Notes: generated by a model from the letters alone, not told the origin. A DNA stretch of 8,231 nucleotides from Terriglobales bacterium (GCA_030150795.1 JASLFF010000486.1:1-8231), one strand, 5' to 3'. Counted from the first letter of the stretch, positions 1-6,480 are shown. Numbers and translations: made by a program.

Positions 1-1432
1 CAAGGTCGGCTCGGCTGCGAGCAATGGTGTTCCATTCACGGTGCGCGCGGGCAACATCTTTTTTGTTTCCACCAGCGGTAATGATGCGAATGCAGGAACA
101 TTTGCCGCGCCGTGGCGGACAATCCCGAAGGCCAAAAACACGATTGCCGCTGGCGACATTGCTTATATCGAGAACGGCGTCTCACAAACCACGGAAGAAA
201 ACTTTACCGCCTATATCAGCATGGACAATAACGGCGCGAGCAATTCTGGCACGGCGATGGCTCCCAAGGCGCTCATCGCTTATCCCAACGCCACTGTGAC
301 CGTGGGCCAGGCGGGCGGCCTGCACTACGGCATTCGCACGCCGAACATCGGCGTGAACATAGATTACTGGGTGATTTCACAGTTGCACATCATCGGCGGA
401 ACGCAGGCCATGGATATTGGCGGCACGGGCTGGAAGATTGTGGGAAATGAAATGCAGTGCCCTAATGCGGACGACCAGGTGGGATGCTTTGAAATGAGCG
501 AAGGCGACCAGGTAAAGTTCTGGGGGAATGAAGTCCATAACGCGGGTATCAATCCGACTTCATCCAAGTATTACCACGCGGTTTATTTCAGCACGGATTC
601 CAACCATATTGACGTGGGCTGGAACCATATTCACGACAATTTCACCTGCCGTGCGTTGCAGTTCCATTCTTCACCGCTCTGCAGCCCATCTTGCGGGGCC
701 GGAGATACCACTGGCTTTGATCAATACGATCTGCACGTGCATGACAATTTGATTCACGGTGATAACTGTAACGGAATAAACTTCGCGACCGTGGATCCTT
801 CCAAAGGCGCAGTTGAGGCTTACAACAATGTGATTTACCACGTTGGACTGATGGACCCTCTGCAGCTGGGCGCTAGCTTTTCCTGCATCTACGTGGCCGG
901 CATTACGAATAACGGCGCTGCGGGAACAGGAACGGTGCAGGTATTTAATAACACACTGTCAGATTGCGCCGCCAATAATTCGTCCAATGCCAGCGGATCG
1001 CGAGGAGCTTTCGGCGTGGGCGGAGGCCCGGCCACGCTGCTGATGAATCTGCGCAACAATATTGCGGAGCAGAATCCGGGCGAGATTTACGTGGATGGCA
1101 GCCTCAGCCAGATCAAGGGCGACCATAACCTTTGGTACGGAGTGGGCAATGGTCCCGCGCAGACCACGAACAACCTGAACGCAGACCCGCAGTTTGTGAA
1201 TCGCAGCGGTGGTGATCTGCATTTGAACAGCACCAGTCCGGCGAAAGACGCCGGACTTACCGTGCCCCCGGCAAACTCGTTTGTTCCCAATCCAAGCCAG
1301 GTGCGCGATAAAGACGGCACGCCGCGTCCGCAAGGGACGGCGTTTGATCTTGGCGCTTACGAGCTGCTTGTCGGCGGAACGACAACGAACCCGCCGAATG
1401 CGCCGGCCAGCGTGAGCGTGGTAGTCCACTAG
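1..1432 (+). CDS. Secreted right-handed beta-helix protein (choice-of-anchor Q type), 5'-partial
   Basis: The reading frame is open to the left edge (first full codon at base 2), so the true start lies outside the window; the GTG at 41 is internal. About 476 residues are visible. The first 15 or so, containing ASNGVPFTV, look like the last strands of an IPT/TIG immunoglobulin-like domain. STSGNDANAGTFAAPW (about residues 23-38) is the usual opening of a parallel beta-helix of the pectate-lyase-like fold. The middle is rich in the Asn/His/Gly rungs of such helices (WNHIHDN, HDNLIHGDN, YNNVIYHV, FNNTLSD). TSPAKDAG (from residue 411) and DKDGTPRPQG...FDLGAYE (436-454) are the conserved C-terminal signature of choice-of-anchor Q proteins. 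The protein ends in a short Pro/Asn-rich tail with no membrane anchor or sorting motif. Family members are extracellular or surface proteins, often carbohydrate-related. No catalytic residues can be assigned, so the substrate is unknown. Confidence 0.85.
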   Translation, partial: KVGSAASNGVPFTVRAGNIFFVSTSGNDANAGTFAAPWRTIPKAKNTIAAGDIAYIENGVSQTTEENFTAYISMDNNGASNSGTAMAPKALIAYPNATVTVGQAGGLHYGIRTPNIGVNIDYWVISQLHIIGGTQAMDIGGTGWKIVGNEMQCPNADDQVGCFEMSEGDQVKFWGNEVHNAGINPTSSKYYHAVYFSTDSNHIDVGWNHIHDNFTCRALQFHSSPLCSPSCGAGDTTGFDQYDLHVHDNLIHGDNCNGINFATVDPSKGAVEAYNNVIYHVGLMDPLQLGASFSCIYVAGITNNGAAGTGTVQVFNNTLSDCAANNSSNASGSRGAFGVGGGPATLLMNLRNNIAEQNPGEIYVDGSLSQIKGDHNLWYGVGNGPAQTTNNLNADPQFVNRSGGDLHLNSTSPAKDAGLTVPPANSFVPNPSQVRDKDGTPRPQGTAFDLGAYELLVGGTTTNPPNAPASVSVVVH

Positions 1433-1441
1433 CGCATCGAT

Positions 1442-1612
1442 CTACATAGAAATGGCCCGCCGGGAATGGTGGGCCATCTTTGCGAATAGCAGTTCATGAT
1501 TATCAGGAAATTGCTGCGCCAGATTTTCTATCAATTCAAGCGCCTTGTCCTTATTGTGGTCGTGGATCGCGGCGATGACAAGGAACACCGGGGCAAATGG
1601 CGCTTGGTAGTG
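1442..1612 (-). pseudogene. Probable C-terminal remnant of a TPR-like protein
   Basis: Directly after the stop codon of the UnbU-like gene, a different minus-strand frame reads 56 residues beginning HYQAPFAPVFLVIAAIHD and continuing KDKALELIENLAQQFPDN, then ends at 1442. The pattern of a small/aromatic helix followed by 'KALELIENLAQQFPDN' resembles the last tetratricopeptide helices of bacterial TPR proteins. Upstream in this frame, inside the UnbU gene, the reading becomes Arg/Trp-rich and unlike protein. There is no convincing start: the nearest in-frame GTG at 1585 lacks a ribosome site. I infer that a third gene of this operon lost its 5' part by deletion and only its tail remains. It could instead be a chance ORF or a small expressed peptide. 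The final 12 codons run through the terminator-like hairpin. Confidence 0.4.
1452..1477. terminator. Possible bidirectional terminator hairpin between convergent genes
   Basis: A 10-base-pair stem (atggcccgcc at 1452-1461 with ggtgggccat at 1468-1477, one G-T wobble) encloses a 6-base loop. It lies 19 bases after the stop of the plus-strand beta-helix gene and beyond the 3' end of the minus-strand UnbV/UnbU genes. The plus strand continues cttt and the minus strand continues ttTct, so the T-tracts are weak on both sides. Position between convergent genes supports terminator use; the short T-tracts keep this uncertain. Confidence 0.5.
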
Positions 1613-1613
1613 C

Positions 1614-2546
1614 TCAGGCCATCTCCCGCGCCAAAGCCATCGTTGCCTGCGCGGCCACTCCTTGCGGGGATGTTGCATTCAGGTATTTTTGGGCATAGAG
1701 AGTGATTCCCCGGGCCAGCGATACCAGAGTGAGCGCGAAGAAGAAGCCGAAGACCACGTGCGCAGTGACCAGAACTCCGTAGGTTGCGGCGACGAGAGCG
1801 CCAAAGAGCAACTGTCCCCGCGGCATGCACGGACTGGTGGCCGGGTCCGTGACCATATAAAACGTGAACAGAACAAAAGCTACTCCCGTCATGGGCAGTA
1901 GCGCGGCAGTCAGCGGAGTGCCGAAGGCCAGATTGCGAAGCAAGGCCTGCAGGAAGAAGCCTCCTACCCATCCGATAGCAACACAGATTCGTTTGGTGAA
2001 CTTGATATTGAGAAAGCTGCCGCTCATCACAATAATTGCAGGCAGAAGCCAGCTTCCCCAGCCGTGAATGTTTTCAGTGAAATGATAGGGCGGCGCAATG
2101 CCTACCCAGGGGAAAAGCAGCAGCGTGAGAGTGATGCCAAAATTCGAGGGATTCAAGAAGTGACGCTGGCTATTTTGCACCGCTACCCGCACCAGCGCCT
2201 TGGAGCAAATGGCCGCCGCAGAGGCAAACATAATCGGCAGAAGGCTTGTATTGGAATAGAGGAGCATGGCGCAGGCAACGCCGGTGATATGCGCCGACAG
2301 TAGGAAGTCTACCGTGTTCCGCCAGCCGCCTGAGAACCTGGGTTTGCGAGCGTGGACAAAGCAATCCACAAGCTCAAACCAAATCTCGCAGGCATAAGCG
2401 GTGAGGACGGACACCAGAGGCTGGATCCAGGCCTGTTCAAAGCCGAATACCGTGTGGCCGAGAAGATTGAAGACGGTGATGGCAATGGCAAACCGGCGCA
2501 ATCCTCCCAGGCGATTGGTCGGGTTCGCAGTTACGTTGAATGTCAC
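1614..2546 (-). CDS. RnfD/NqrB-like integral membrane protein, UnbU family
   Basis: A 310-residue very hydrophobic protein with roughly eight to ten membrane segments (for example near residues 18-36, 41-58, 81-98, 164-180, 186-205, 215-232 and 246-280). HFLNPSNFG (129-137) and FYMVTDPATSP (229-239) match conserved loops of the UnbU group, which is distantly related to the RnfD/NqrB subunits of ion-pumping redox complexes. The Ser-Gly-Ala-Thr type flavin attachment motif of true RnfD/NqrB is not apparent; the nearest text is AFGTPL (207-212). The start is GTG at 2546, overlapping the TGA of the upstream UnbV-like gene (GTGA), with a strong AAGGAGG ribosome site five bases upstream. This implies translational coupling and a shared role in the cytoplasmic membrane. 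Homologues are annotated 'enediyne biosynthesis protein' from their presence in those clusters, but many sit outside them. Transport or membrane redox partnership is possible; the function is not known. Confidence 0.8.
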   Translation of the reverse strand: MTFNVTANPTNRLGGLRRFAIAITVFNLLGHTVFGFEQAWIQPLVSVLTAYACEIWFELVDCFVHARKPRFSGGWRNTVDFLLSAHITGVACAMLLYSNTSLLPIMFASAAAICSKALVRVAVQNSQRHFLNPSNFGITLTLLLFPWVGIAPPYHFTENIHGWGSWLLPAIIVMSGSFLNIKFTKRICVAIGWVGGFFLQALLRNLAFGTPLTAALLPMTGVAFVLFTFYMVTDPATSPCMPRGQLLFGALVAATYGVLVTAHVVFGFFFALTLVSLARGITLYAQKYLNATSPQGVAAQATMALAREMA

Positions 2547-4507
2547 GAGTTCCTCCTTCCCGGCGAAGCCAGCAAGATTGTGTGCAGGCCCGGAGTGAGA
2601 TGTAAGGTCTGGCGGTGAATGGCTCCGTTCACGTCGCGCCAGGAGAGATCAACCGCAACCGTCGCGGATGCGGGTAGCTGTCCCAGTCCAAAGTGCAGTT
2701 CCGGGCTGCACTTTCCAGAGTGCCCGTTGCCTGAGTCAACTTGTTGGACCATGAGCCGGCCATCCGGCAAGTGGAGAATTGCTGTGGCGCCGATGGCGTA
2801 ACGTCCATGAAGATCACGCGATGGATGGCCAGGGAGATCCCTGGTCTCAGGTGTTGCTTCACCGTTTACCGGCAGCAGCAGATAGAGTTGCAGAAAGCTG
2901 TTCGGCGTACTTGTCTGGTTATGGTAAAAGACCGAATCTTCCCATTGGTTGGCAAGTGCAAAATCCAGCAACCCGTCTCCATCCACATCGGCGGTGGCAA
3001 CGCCGCGCGTTACCTGGGGATCATCAAGCCCTAAATCATGGGAAAGATCGACATAGCGGCCGGAAGCGGACGGAACAAAGAAATGGTTGTGATCATGGCC
3101 GCTCAGATCATCCCCGGGATGAAAGCGCGGCCAGCTTGCGGGATGTCGCAGCAGATTATCGTTGCCCATGGCCAGTTCGTGCAGTTCCGGCCAGCGGTCA
3201 GCAATGCCTTTCACAAAACCTGCCGCCTGGACAACTTGCAGCGAACCTTCATTATCGAAGTCGCCAAAACGGATGTCCCAGGACCAGCCGTTGCGTGAGA
3301 GGCCCAGCGGCTCGCTGGCTTCGTAGTAAGGCGCGATCCCGGCCCGCATTTGATTGAGATTTCCGGTACTCAGGAAGATCAGATTGCTTTCTTCCAGCGC
3401 GAACTCCGAGGTGATATTGCTGACTGCCAGATCAGGGATGCCGTCATGGTTCAGATCGCCGCAGTCCACTCCCATGCCTTTGAAAGAATCGTGGCCAAGC
3501 ACTTTGGAAGCCGGTGTCATGAGAGTGCGCTTGCCGAACAAGCGCTGAAAGTGCAGATGTCCGGGCACGGAAAGATTGCGCAATAGCACGTCAGGGCCAA
3601 AGTCGTTGGCAATGTAAATCTCGGGACGCAGGTCACCATCAAGGTCACAGGCAGCCAGGGCCAGGGTCCATCCTGATCGGGCGGGACCTTCCAGCACATT
3701 GGTTTGGTCGGTGAACTCTACTCGGGGAGAATCGCCGCCGCCAGCGCTCTTCCACAAGAGAAAGTGCTTGCTGCCTCCGTTGTAAGCGCGAGACATGGAA
3801 TCCTGCATTTCGGCAGGATAAGTAGAGTGGGCGTCCAATACCCGCGAACCGTCAGCAAAGTAGTTTCCAAAAACCAGATCGATGTGCCCATCGCCATCAA
3901 GGTCTGTGGCAACCGCAGCATTGGTGTACCAGTCCTGAACGGACGGCATGAGTTCCTGGGGCTTATAGCTGGCTGCGCTTAGGTTGCTGCCGACCGACTG
4001 CCGCTGCAGGAACACCACGGGGGAACGGCCCCAGTAATAGACCACAATGTCCATGAGGCCGTCTTCATTTACATCCAGCGGGAGGCAGCCCATGGGCGCC
4101 ATGGTGTTGGAGTCATACGGCAGAGGGTTTGGATTCAACACGAAGGGCTTGTATCGCGGCGGCGTGCCGGGAACCGGAGCCACGATCACCTGGTCGATCC
4201 GGGTGTCCACATAGCAAAGATCGTTGGGCAGCCCGTCACCATCAAGATCGTTCAATGCAACAGAAGCGCCAACGGAAGAAACCCAGGCAGCGATTCCTGC
4301 GAGGCGCGGATTGACGGAGCGAATTGTCTTTGCGGGATATCCGGGGACTTGAGGCAAGACGCTCCGCTGAAATTGGAAGTGGCTGGTCAGTACGAGCCGC
4401 TCGCGCGCGGAGATACGCGGCAACTGCGTCGCAAAATAGAGACCAGCCAGAATCAAGACAGCAGAGACCGGCTTAAGCCAACGCTTGAACCAATTGGATG
4501 GGGACAT
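2543..4507 (-). CDS. Exported FG-GAP/VCBS repeat protein with C-terminal ASPIC/UnbV domain (CRTAC1 family)
   Basis: From the chosen start the protein has 654 residues. A short basic N-terminus (FKRWLK) precedes one hydrophobic segment (about 13-29), giving an uncleaved anchor or signal peptide, so the bulk should be periplasmic or extracellular. Calcium-binding-like FG-GAP/VCBS loops recur at about residue 87 (DLDGDGLPNDL), 145 (DVNEDGLMDIV), 202 (DLDGDGHIDLV), 288 (DLDGDLRPEIY), 351 (DLNHDGIPDLA) and 507 (DVDGDGLLDFA), with a degenerate one near 415 (DFDNEGSLQ). These are typical of an integrin-alpha-like beta-propeller. The C-terminal 80 residues, including GRYAIGATAILHLPDG and SPELHFGLG, match the ASPIC/UnbV domain. 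The frame extends upstream to GTG 4579 and ATG 4576 and 4543, but only ATG 4507 has a good ribosome site. It overlaps and is translationally coupled to the UnbU-like gene. A role as binding or scaffold partner of that membrane protein is inference. Confidence 0.85.
   Translation of the reverse strand: MSPSNWFKRWLKPVSAVLILAGLYFATQLPRISARERLVLTSHFQFQRSVLPQVPGYPAKTIRSVNPRLAGIAAWVSSVGASVALNDLDGDGLPNDLCYVDTRIDQVIVAPVPGTPPRYKPFVLNPNPLPYDSNTMAPMGCLPLDVNEDGLMDIVVYYWGRSPVVFLQRQSVGSNLSAASYKPQELMPSVQDWYTNAAVATDLDGDGHIDLVFGNYFADGSRVLDAHSTYPAEMQDSMSRAYNGGSKHFLLWKSAGGGDSPRVEFTDQTNVLEGPARSGWTLALAACDLDGDLRPEIYIANDFGPDVLLRNLSVPGHLHFQRLFGKRTLMTPASKVLGHDSFKGMGVDCGDLNHDGIPDLAVSNITSEFALEESNLIFLSTGNLNQMRAGIAPYYEASEPLGLSRNGWSWDIRFGDFDNEGSLQVVQAAGFVKGIADRWPELHELAMGNDNLLRHPASWPRFHPGDDLSGHDHNHFFVPSASGRYVDLSHDLGLDDPQVTRGVATADVDGDGLLDFALANQWEDSVFYHNQTSTPNSFLQLYLLLPVNGEATPETRDLPGHPSRDLHGRYAIGATAILHLPDGRLMVQQVDSGNGHSGKCSPELHFGLGQLPASATVAVDLSWRDVNGAIHRQTLHLTPGLHTILLASPGRRNS
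2552..2558 (-). promoter_or_regulatory. Ribosome binding site fixing the GTG start of the UnbU-like gene
   Basis: The minus strand reads AAGGAGG followed by five bases and then GTG at 2546. It lies inside the last codons of the preceding gene. The near-consensus match supports the unusual GTG start and the four-base overlap. Confidence 0.75.
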
Positions 4508-4513
4508 CTTAAT

Positions 4514-4519
4514 CACCTT
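4514..4519 (-). promoter_or_regulatory. Ribosome binding site deciding the start of the UnbV-like gene
   Basis: The minus strand has AAGGTG six bases before ATG at 4507. Alternative starts at 4543, 4576 and 4579 have no purine-rich site before them, and starting at 4507 places the signal-like hydrophobic segment near the N-terminus as expected for an exported protein. Confidence 0.55.
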
Positions 4520-4631
4520 GTCAGGGGCTACAAAGTATTTCATTGCGGAACGCCCAAGCCATTCAGCCGGGAGCATCACGCAGTCAGGGCCGCTAAATGC
4601 CGGGAAGTCTTTTCATTTGAAGAAACAATAT

Positions 4632-4658
4632 GAGACGAATCGACCGCCGTCTCTTTTT
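4632..4658 (+). terminator. Terminator-like hairpin with T-tract, orphan
   Basis: GAGACG (4632-4637) and CGTCTC (4648-4653) form a perfect six-base-pair stem around a 10-base loop, followed at once by five T residues (4654-4658) on the plus strand. No plus-strand gene precedes it. It could stop antisense transcription into or out of the UnbV-like gene's upstream region, be a leftover from a lost gene, or be chance. Confidence 0.35.
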
Positions 4659-4688
4659 CGATCCAAAGGAGTGTTTGCGAGTAGTTGT

Positions 4689-4714
4689 GGCTTCGCCCCG
4701 TCCCTTACAGGGCT
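4689..4714. repeat. Possible dispersed palindromic repeat fragment
   Basis: The stretch containing cttcgccccgtcccttacag and then ggct resembles, from memory, short REP-like intergenic repeats common in Acidobacteriota and relatives, where GCCCCGTCCCTTACGGGGCT-like text recurs. Only one copy is present in the window, so repetition cannot be shown here. Confidence 0.25.
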
Positions 4715-4949
4715 TGGTGTGATCTACCGCTGAGTAATGAGAGCCAGACGCAAGAGCCAAGTGCCTGAAAACACGGTCTGCGCGGCAAAGAAACTTGTCA
4801 CAAGATACACCTGAAGCCACGGCGTTGGCAATAATTTATAAAGATGTCGCGGAGGAAGGGTTTCAATCTGGCACGGCAGGTTAAATGGCGCGTTTTATTT
4901 GCGAATTGGGATTGGTACTGTGTGTCGCCTGTTTAAGGTGTCTCGATTG

Positions 4950-5030
4950 ATGACGCTAAAATTTGAATCCCCGCTGCTCACCAGAGAGTCTTGGGGTAGG
5001 TCAATATATTTCCAAAAGGAATATCGATGA
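4950..5030 (+). CDS. Possible 26-residue leader peptide/upstream ORF before the deacetylase gene
   Basis: ATG at 4950 opens a 26-codon frame (begins MTLKFESPLLTRESWG) whose TGA stop at 5028-5030 overlaps the ATG of the deacetylase gene (ATGA). AAGGTG at 4935-4940 lies nine bases before the ATG, a tolerable ribosome site. The overlap would allow translational coupling. No run of one amino acid typical of attenuators is seen. The peptide matches no family I know and is short enough to occur by chance. Confidence 0.2.
   Translation: MTLKFESPLLTRESWGRSIYFQKEYR
5014..5020 (+). promoter_or_regulatory. Ribosome binding site of the deacetylase gene
   Basis: AAAAGGA ends six bases before ATG at 5027 and supports this start, which is directly followed by a signal peptide. 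The site sits in an imperfect inverted repeat (atatttcc at 5005-5012, aaaa loop, ggaatat at 5018-5024) that could partly mask it in the mRNA. Confidence 0.55.
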
Positions 5031-6400
5031 ATCCACTTCGCCTGCTTGGCTTGTTGCTGCTATTGATCACGACCGCCCTCGTCCAAAATCCCACGCCGTC
5101 ACCCACACCGCCGCTGCTCAAGCCGGATGAGCGCCTGAAAGTTGACGTGCTGCTGATCGTGGCGCATCCGGACGACGAGACGGGCGTGGTCCCTTACCTG
5201 ATGCAACTCATCGATCAGAAAAAGCATGTGGCAGTGGTTTATACAACGCATGGCGAGGCCGGACACAACAACATGGGCCCGGAGCGGGCGCAGTCACTGG
5301 GGGCGGTGCGGGAGATGGAGCTGCGGCATGCGCTGGCGAGCGTGGGAATCGACAACGTATGGTTCCTGAGCGGACGCGATACGCCCAGCCAGAATGTTTT
5401 GCAGTCGCTGGCGAACTGGCATCAGGGCGAGGTGGAGGAGGAACTAGTCAGGATGGTGCGGCTGACGCGTCCTGAGGTGATCATTACGTGGATGCCGGGA
5501 TTCTTTGTTGGAGAGAACCACGGCGACCACCAGGCTGCTGGTGTGCTGGCAACTGAGGCTTTTGACAGTGCAGGAGACCCTGCCGTTTTTCCCGCGCAAC
5601 TTGCGGGGCCGGTAAAAGTGAATGAAACGCTGCTGGACGGCTTACAGCCGTGGCAGGCAAAGAAGCTTTATTACTTTCCCGACTCAGCGGATGACATATT
5701 CAAAGGCACTGGTCCAACGTACCAGACGAACGGCATGTCGCGAGCGCTGAAGATCCCTTACTGGCGCGCGGGCTTTGAGACTTTTAAGTATCACCTGACG
5801 CAGTATCGCAACTTTATTGAAGGCCTGAAGAGGATGGACGAAAAGGAAGTGGCGGAGCAGGAGAAGAACTGGGGCGGCGAAGGTAGTTTTGTCCTTGGCA
5901 AATCATTGGTGGGCGGCAACGTAACCGGAGATGTGTTTGAAGGAATTACTCCGAAGCCGATTGCATTTGTTCCAGAGGCGAGGGAGCCATATCTACAACC
6001 GGGCGCGCTTTCTGCCGAGTTGGGCGGGCCGTGGGGTTTTTATGAAAAGTTTTTCCGCGCACATGGAATCACAAAATTACCCAGAGCCAAAGAACCGGAG
6101 ATTGCAATCAAGCGCGGTGCGACGCTGACAATCCCTCTAGAACTGCACAATCACAATGATGCGGCGAAAAACATCACGATCGCGGTGAAGCTGCCGGACG
6201 GCTGGATGACGCAGAGCGGCGCGGGCAATCTTTCACTTGGTCCGCAAAGCGATTACTACTGGCAGGTGATGGTGGACGCGCCAAAAACCGAGACGAAAGA
6301 TCGGCAGGAAATTGAGTGCACGGCAAGCGCGGACGGGAAGACCCTGGCGACGATAAAGATTTCAGTACAGCTGAGGAATGGTGGACTGCCGCAGAATTGA
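5027..6400 (+). CDS. Exported PIG-L/LmbE-type zinc deacetylase with C-terminal NEW3-like domain
   Basis: A 457-residue protein. Residues 1-20 form a signal peptide with a leucine-rich core, followed by a Pro/Thr/Ser linker. The PIG-L (LmbE) fold begins about residue 38 with the signature AHPDDE (46-51) and includes THGEAGH (74-80) and NHGDHQAAG (164-172). By analogy with MshB-type enzymes, His47, Asp50 and His168 should bind zinc and Asp49 act as general base. Family members remove acetyl groups from N-acetylglucosamine-type or related amide substrates. Residues about 355-450, with TIPLELHNHNDAAKNITIAVKLP split by turns and ending TLATIKISVQL, resemble the NEW3 beta-sandwich found on glycoside-processing enzymes and may bind carbohydrate or stabilise the catalytic domain. 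The protein should act outside the cytoplasmic membrane, unlike the cytosolic mycothiol and bacillithiol enzymes. The substrate cannot be read from the sequence. The next gene follows after 80 bases in the same direction. Confidence 0.87.
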   Translation: MNPLRLLGLLLLLITTALVQNPTPSPTPPLLKPDERLKVDVLLIVAHPDDETGVVPYLMQLIDQKKHVAVVYTTHGEAGHNNMGPERAQSLGAVREMELRHALASVGIDNVWFLSGRDTPSQNVLQSLANWHQGEVEEELVRMVRLTRPEVIITWMPGFFVGENHGDHQAAGVLATEAFDSAGDPAVFPAQLAGPVKVNETLLDGLQPWQAKKLYYFPDSADDIFKGTGPTYQTNGMSRALKIPYWRAGFETFKYHLTQYRNFIEGLKRMDEKEVAEQEKNWGGEGSFVLGKSLVGGNVTGDVFEGITPKPIAFVPEAREPYLQPGALSAELGGPWGFYEKFFRAHGITKLPRAKEPEIAIKRGATLTIPLELHNHNDAAKNITIAVKLPDGWMTQSGAGNLSLGPQSDYYWQVMVDAPKTETKDRQEIECTASADGKTLATIKISVQLRNGGLPQN

Positions 6401-6468
6401 GCGACCTCATAAGCGCAAGCGGTAATCCCCATACTCTAGCGTCAATTACAATATCGGTTCCGGAAAGT

Positions 6469-6474
6469 AAGGAG
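6469..6474 (+). promoter_or_regulatory. Ribosome binding site deciding the start of the quinone oxidoreductase
   Basis: AAGGAG lies six bases before ATG at 6481. The frame stays open further upstream, to a possible start at 6316 inside the deacetylase gene, but the extra residues are unlike the family, whereas MRAVLCKEWGGPEKL is the normal N-terminus. Confidence 0.75.
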
Positions 6475-6480
6475 TCCTTT

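Larger units (their letters stand above)
4508..5026. other. Divergent intergenic region with no clear gene
   Basis: About 520 bases separate the minus-strand UnbV-like gene from the plus-strand deacetylase gene and must contain promoters for both. I could not identify a convincing -35/-10 pair in either direction. AT-rich patches near 4831-4842 and 4955-4962 are weak candidates. ORFs here on either strand have implausible composition and no recognisable motif. Contents noted separately are a terminator-like hairpin at 4632-4658, a possible repeat fragment at 4689-4714 and a possible short upstream ORF at 4950-5030. Confidence 0.6.

Noticed and set aside
959..1429. 156-codon minus-strand ORF opposite the beta-helix gene
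   Set aside because: The plus frame holds the family motifs; the antisense product is Arg-rich and unrecognisable.
1531..1971. 146-codon minus-strand ORF overlapping the UnbU-like gene
   Set aside because: Another frame of a clear membrane protein gene; Ser/Arg/Gly-rich with no motif.
2779..3357. 192-codon plus-strand ORF antisense to the UnbV-like gene
   Set aside because: Arg/His/Pro-rich translation with no motif, lying inside a gene with clear FG-GAP domains; a shadow of codon bias.
1614..4507. Enediyne biosynthetic gene cluster
   Set aside because: Only UnbV/UnbU-like genes are present. No polyketide synthase, thioesterase or tailoring gene is visible, and such homologues are common outside these clusters.
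4508..4579. Upstream starts (4543, 4576, 4579) for the UnbV-like gene
   Set aside because: No ribosome site before them and they bury the export signal 24 residues deeper; not fully excluded.
4593..4820. 75-codon minus-strand ORF in the divergent region
   Set aside because: Composition is unlike a protein, it has no ribosome site or motif, and it runs through the hairpin and repeat-like segment.
6316..6480. Extended N-terminus of the quinone oxidoreductase
   Set aside because: It would overlap the deacetylase end, lacks family similarity, and a good ribosome site stands before ATG 6481.
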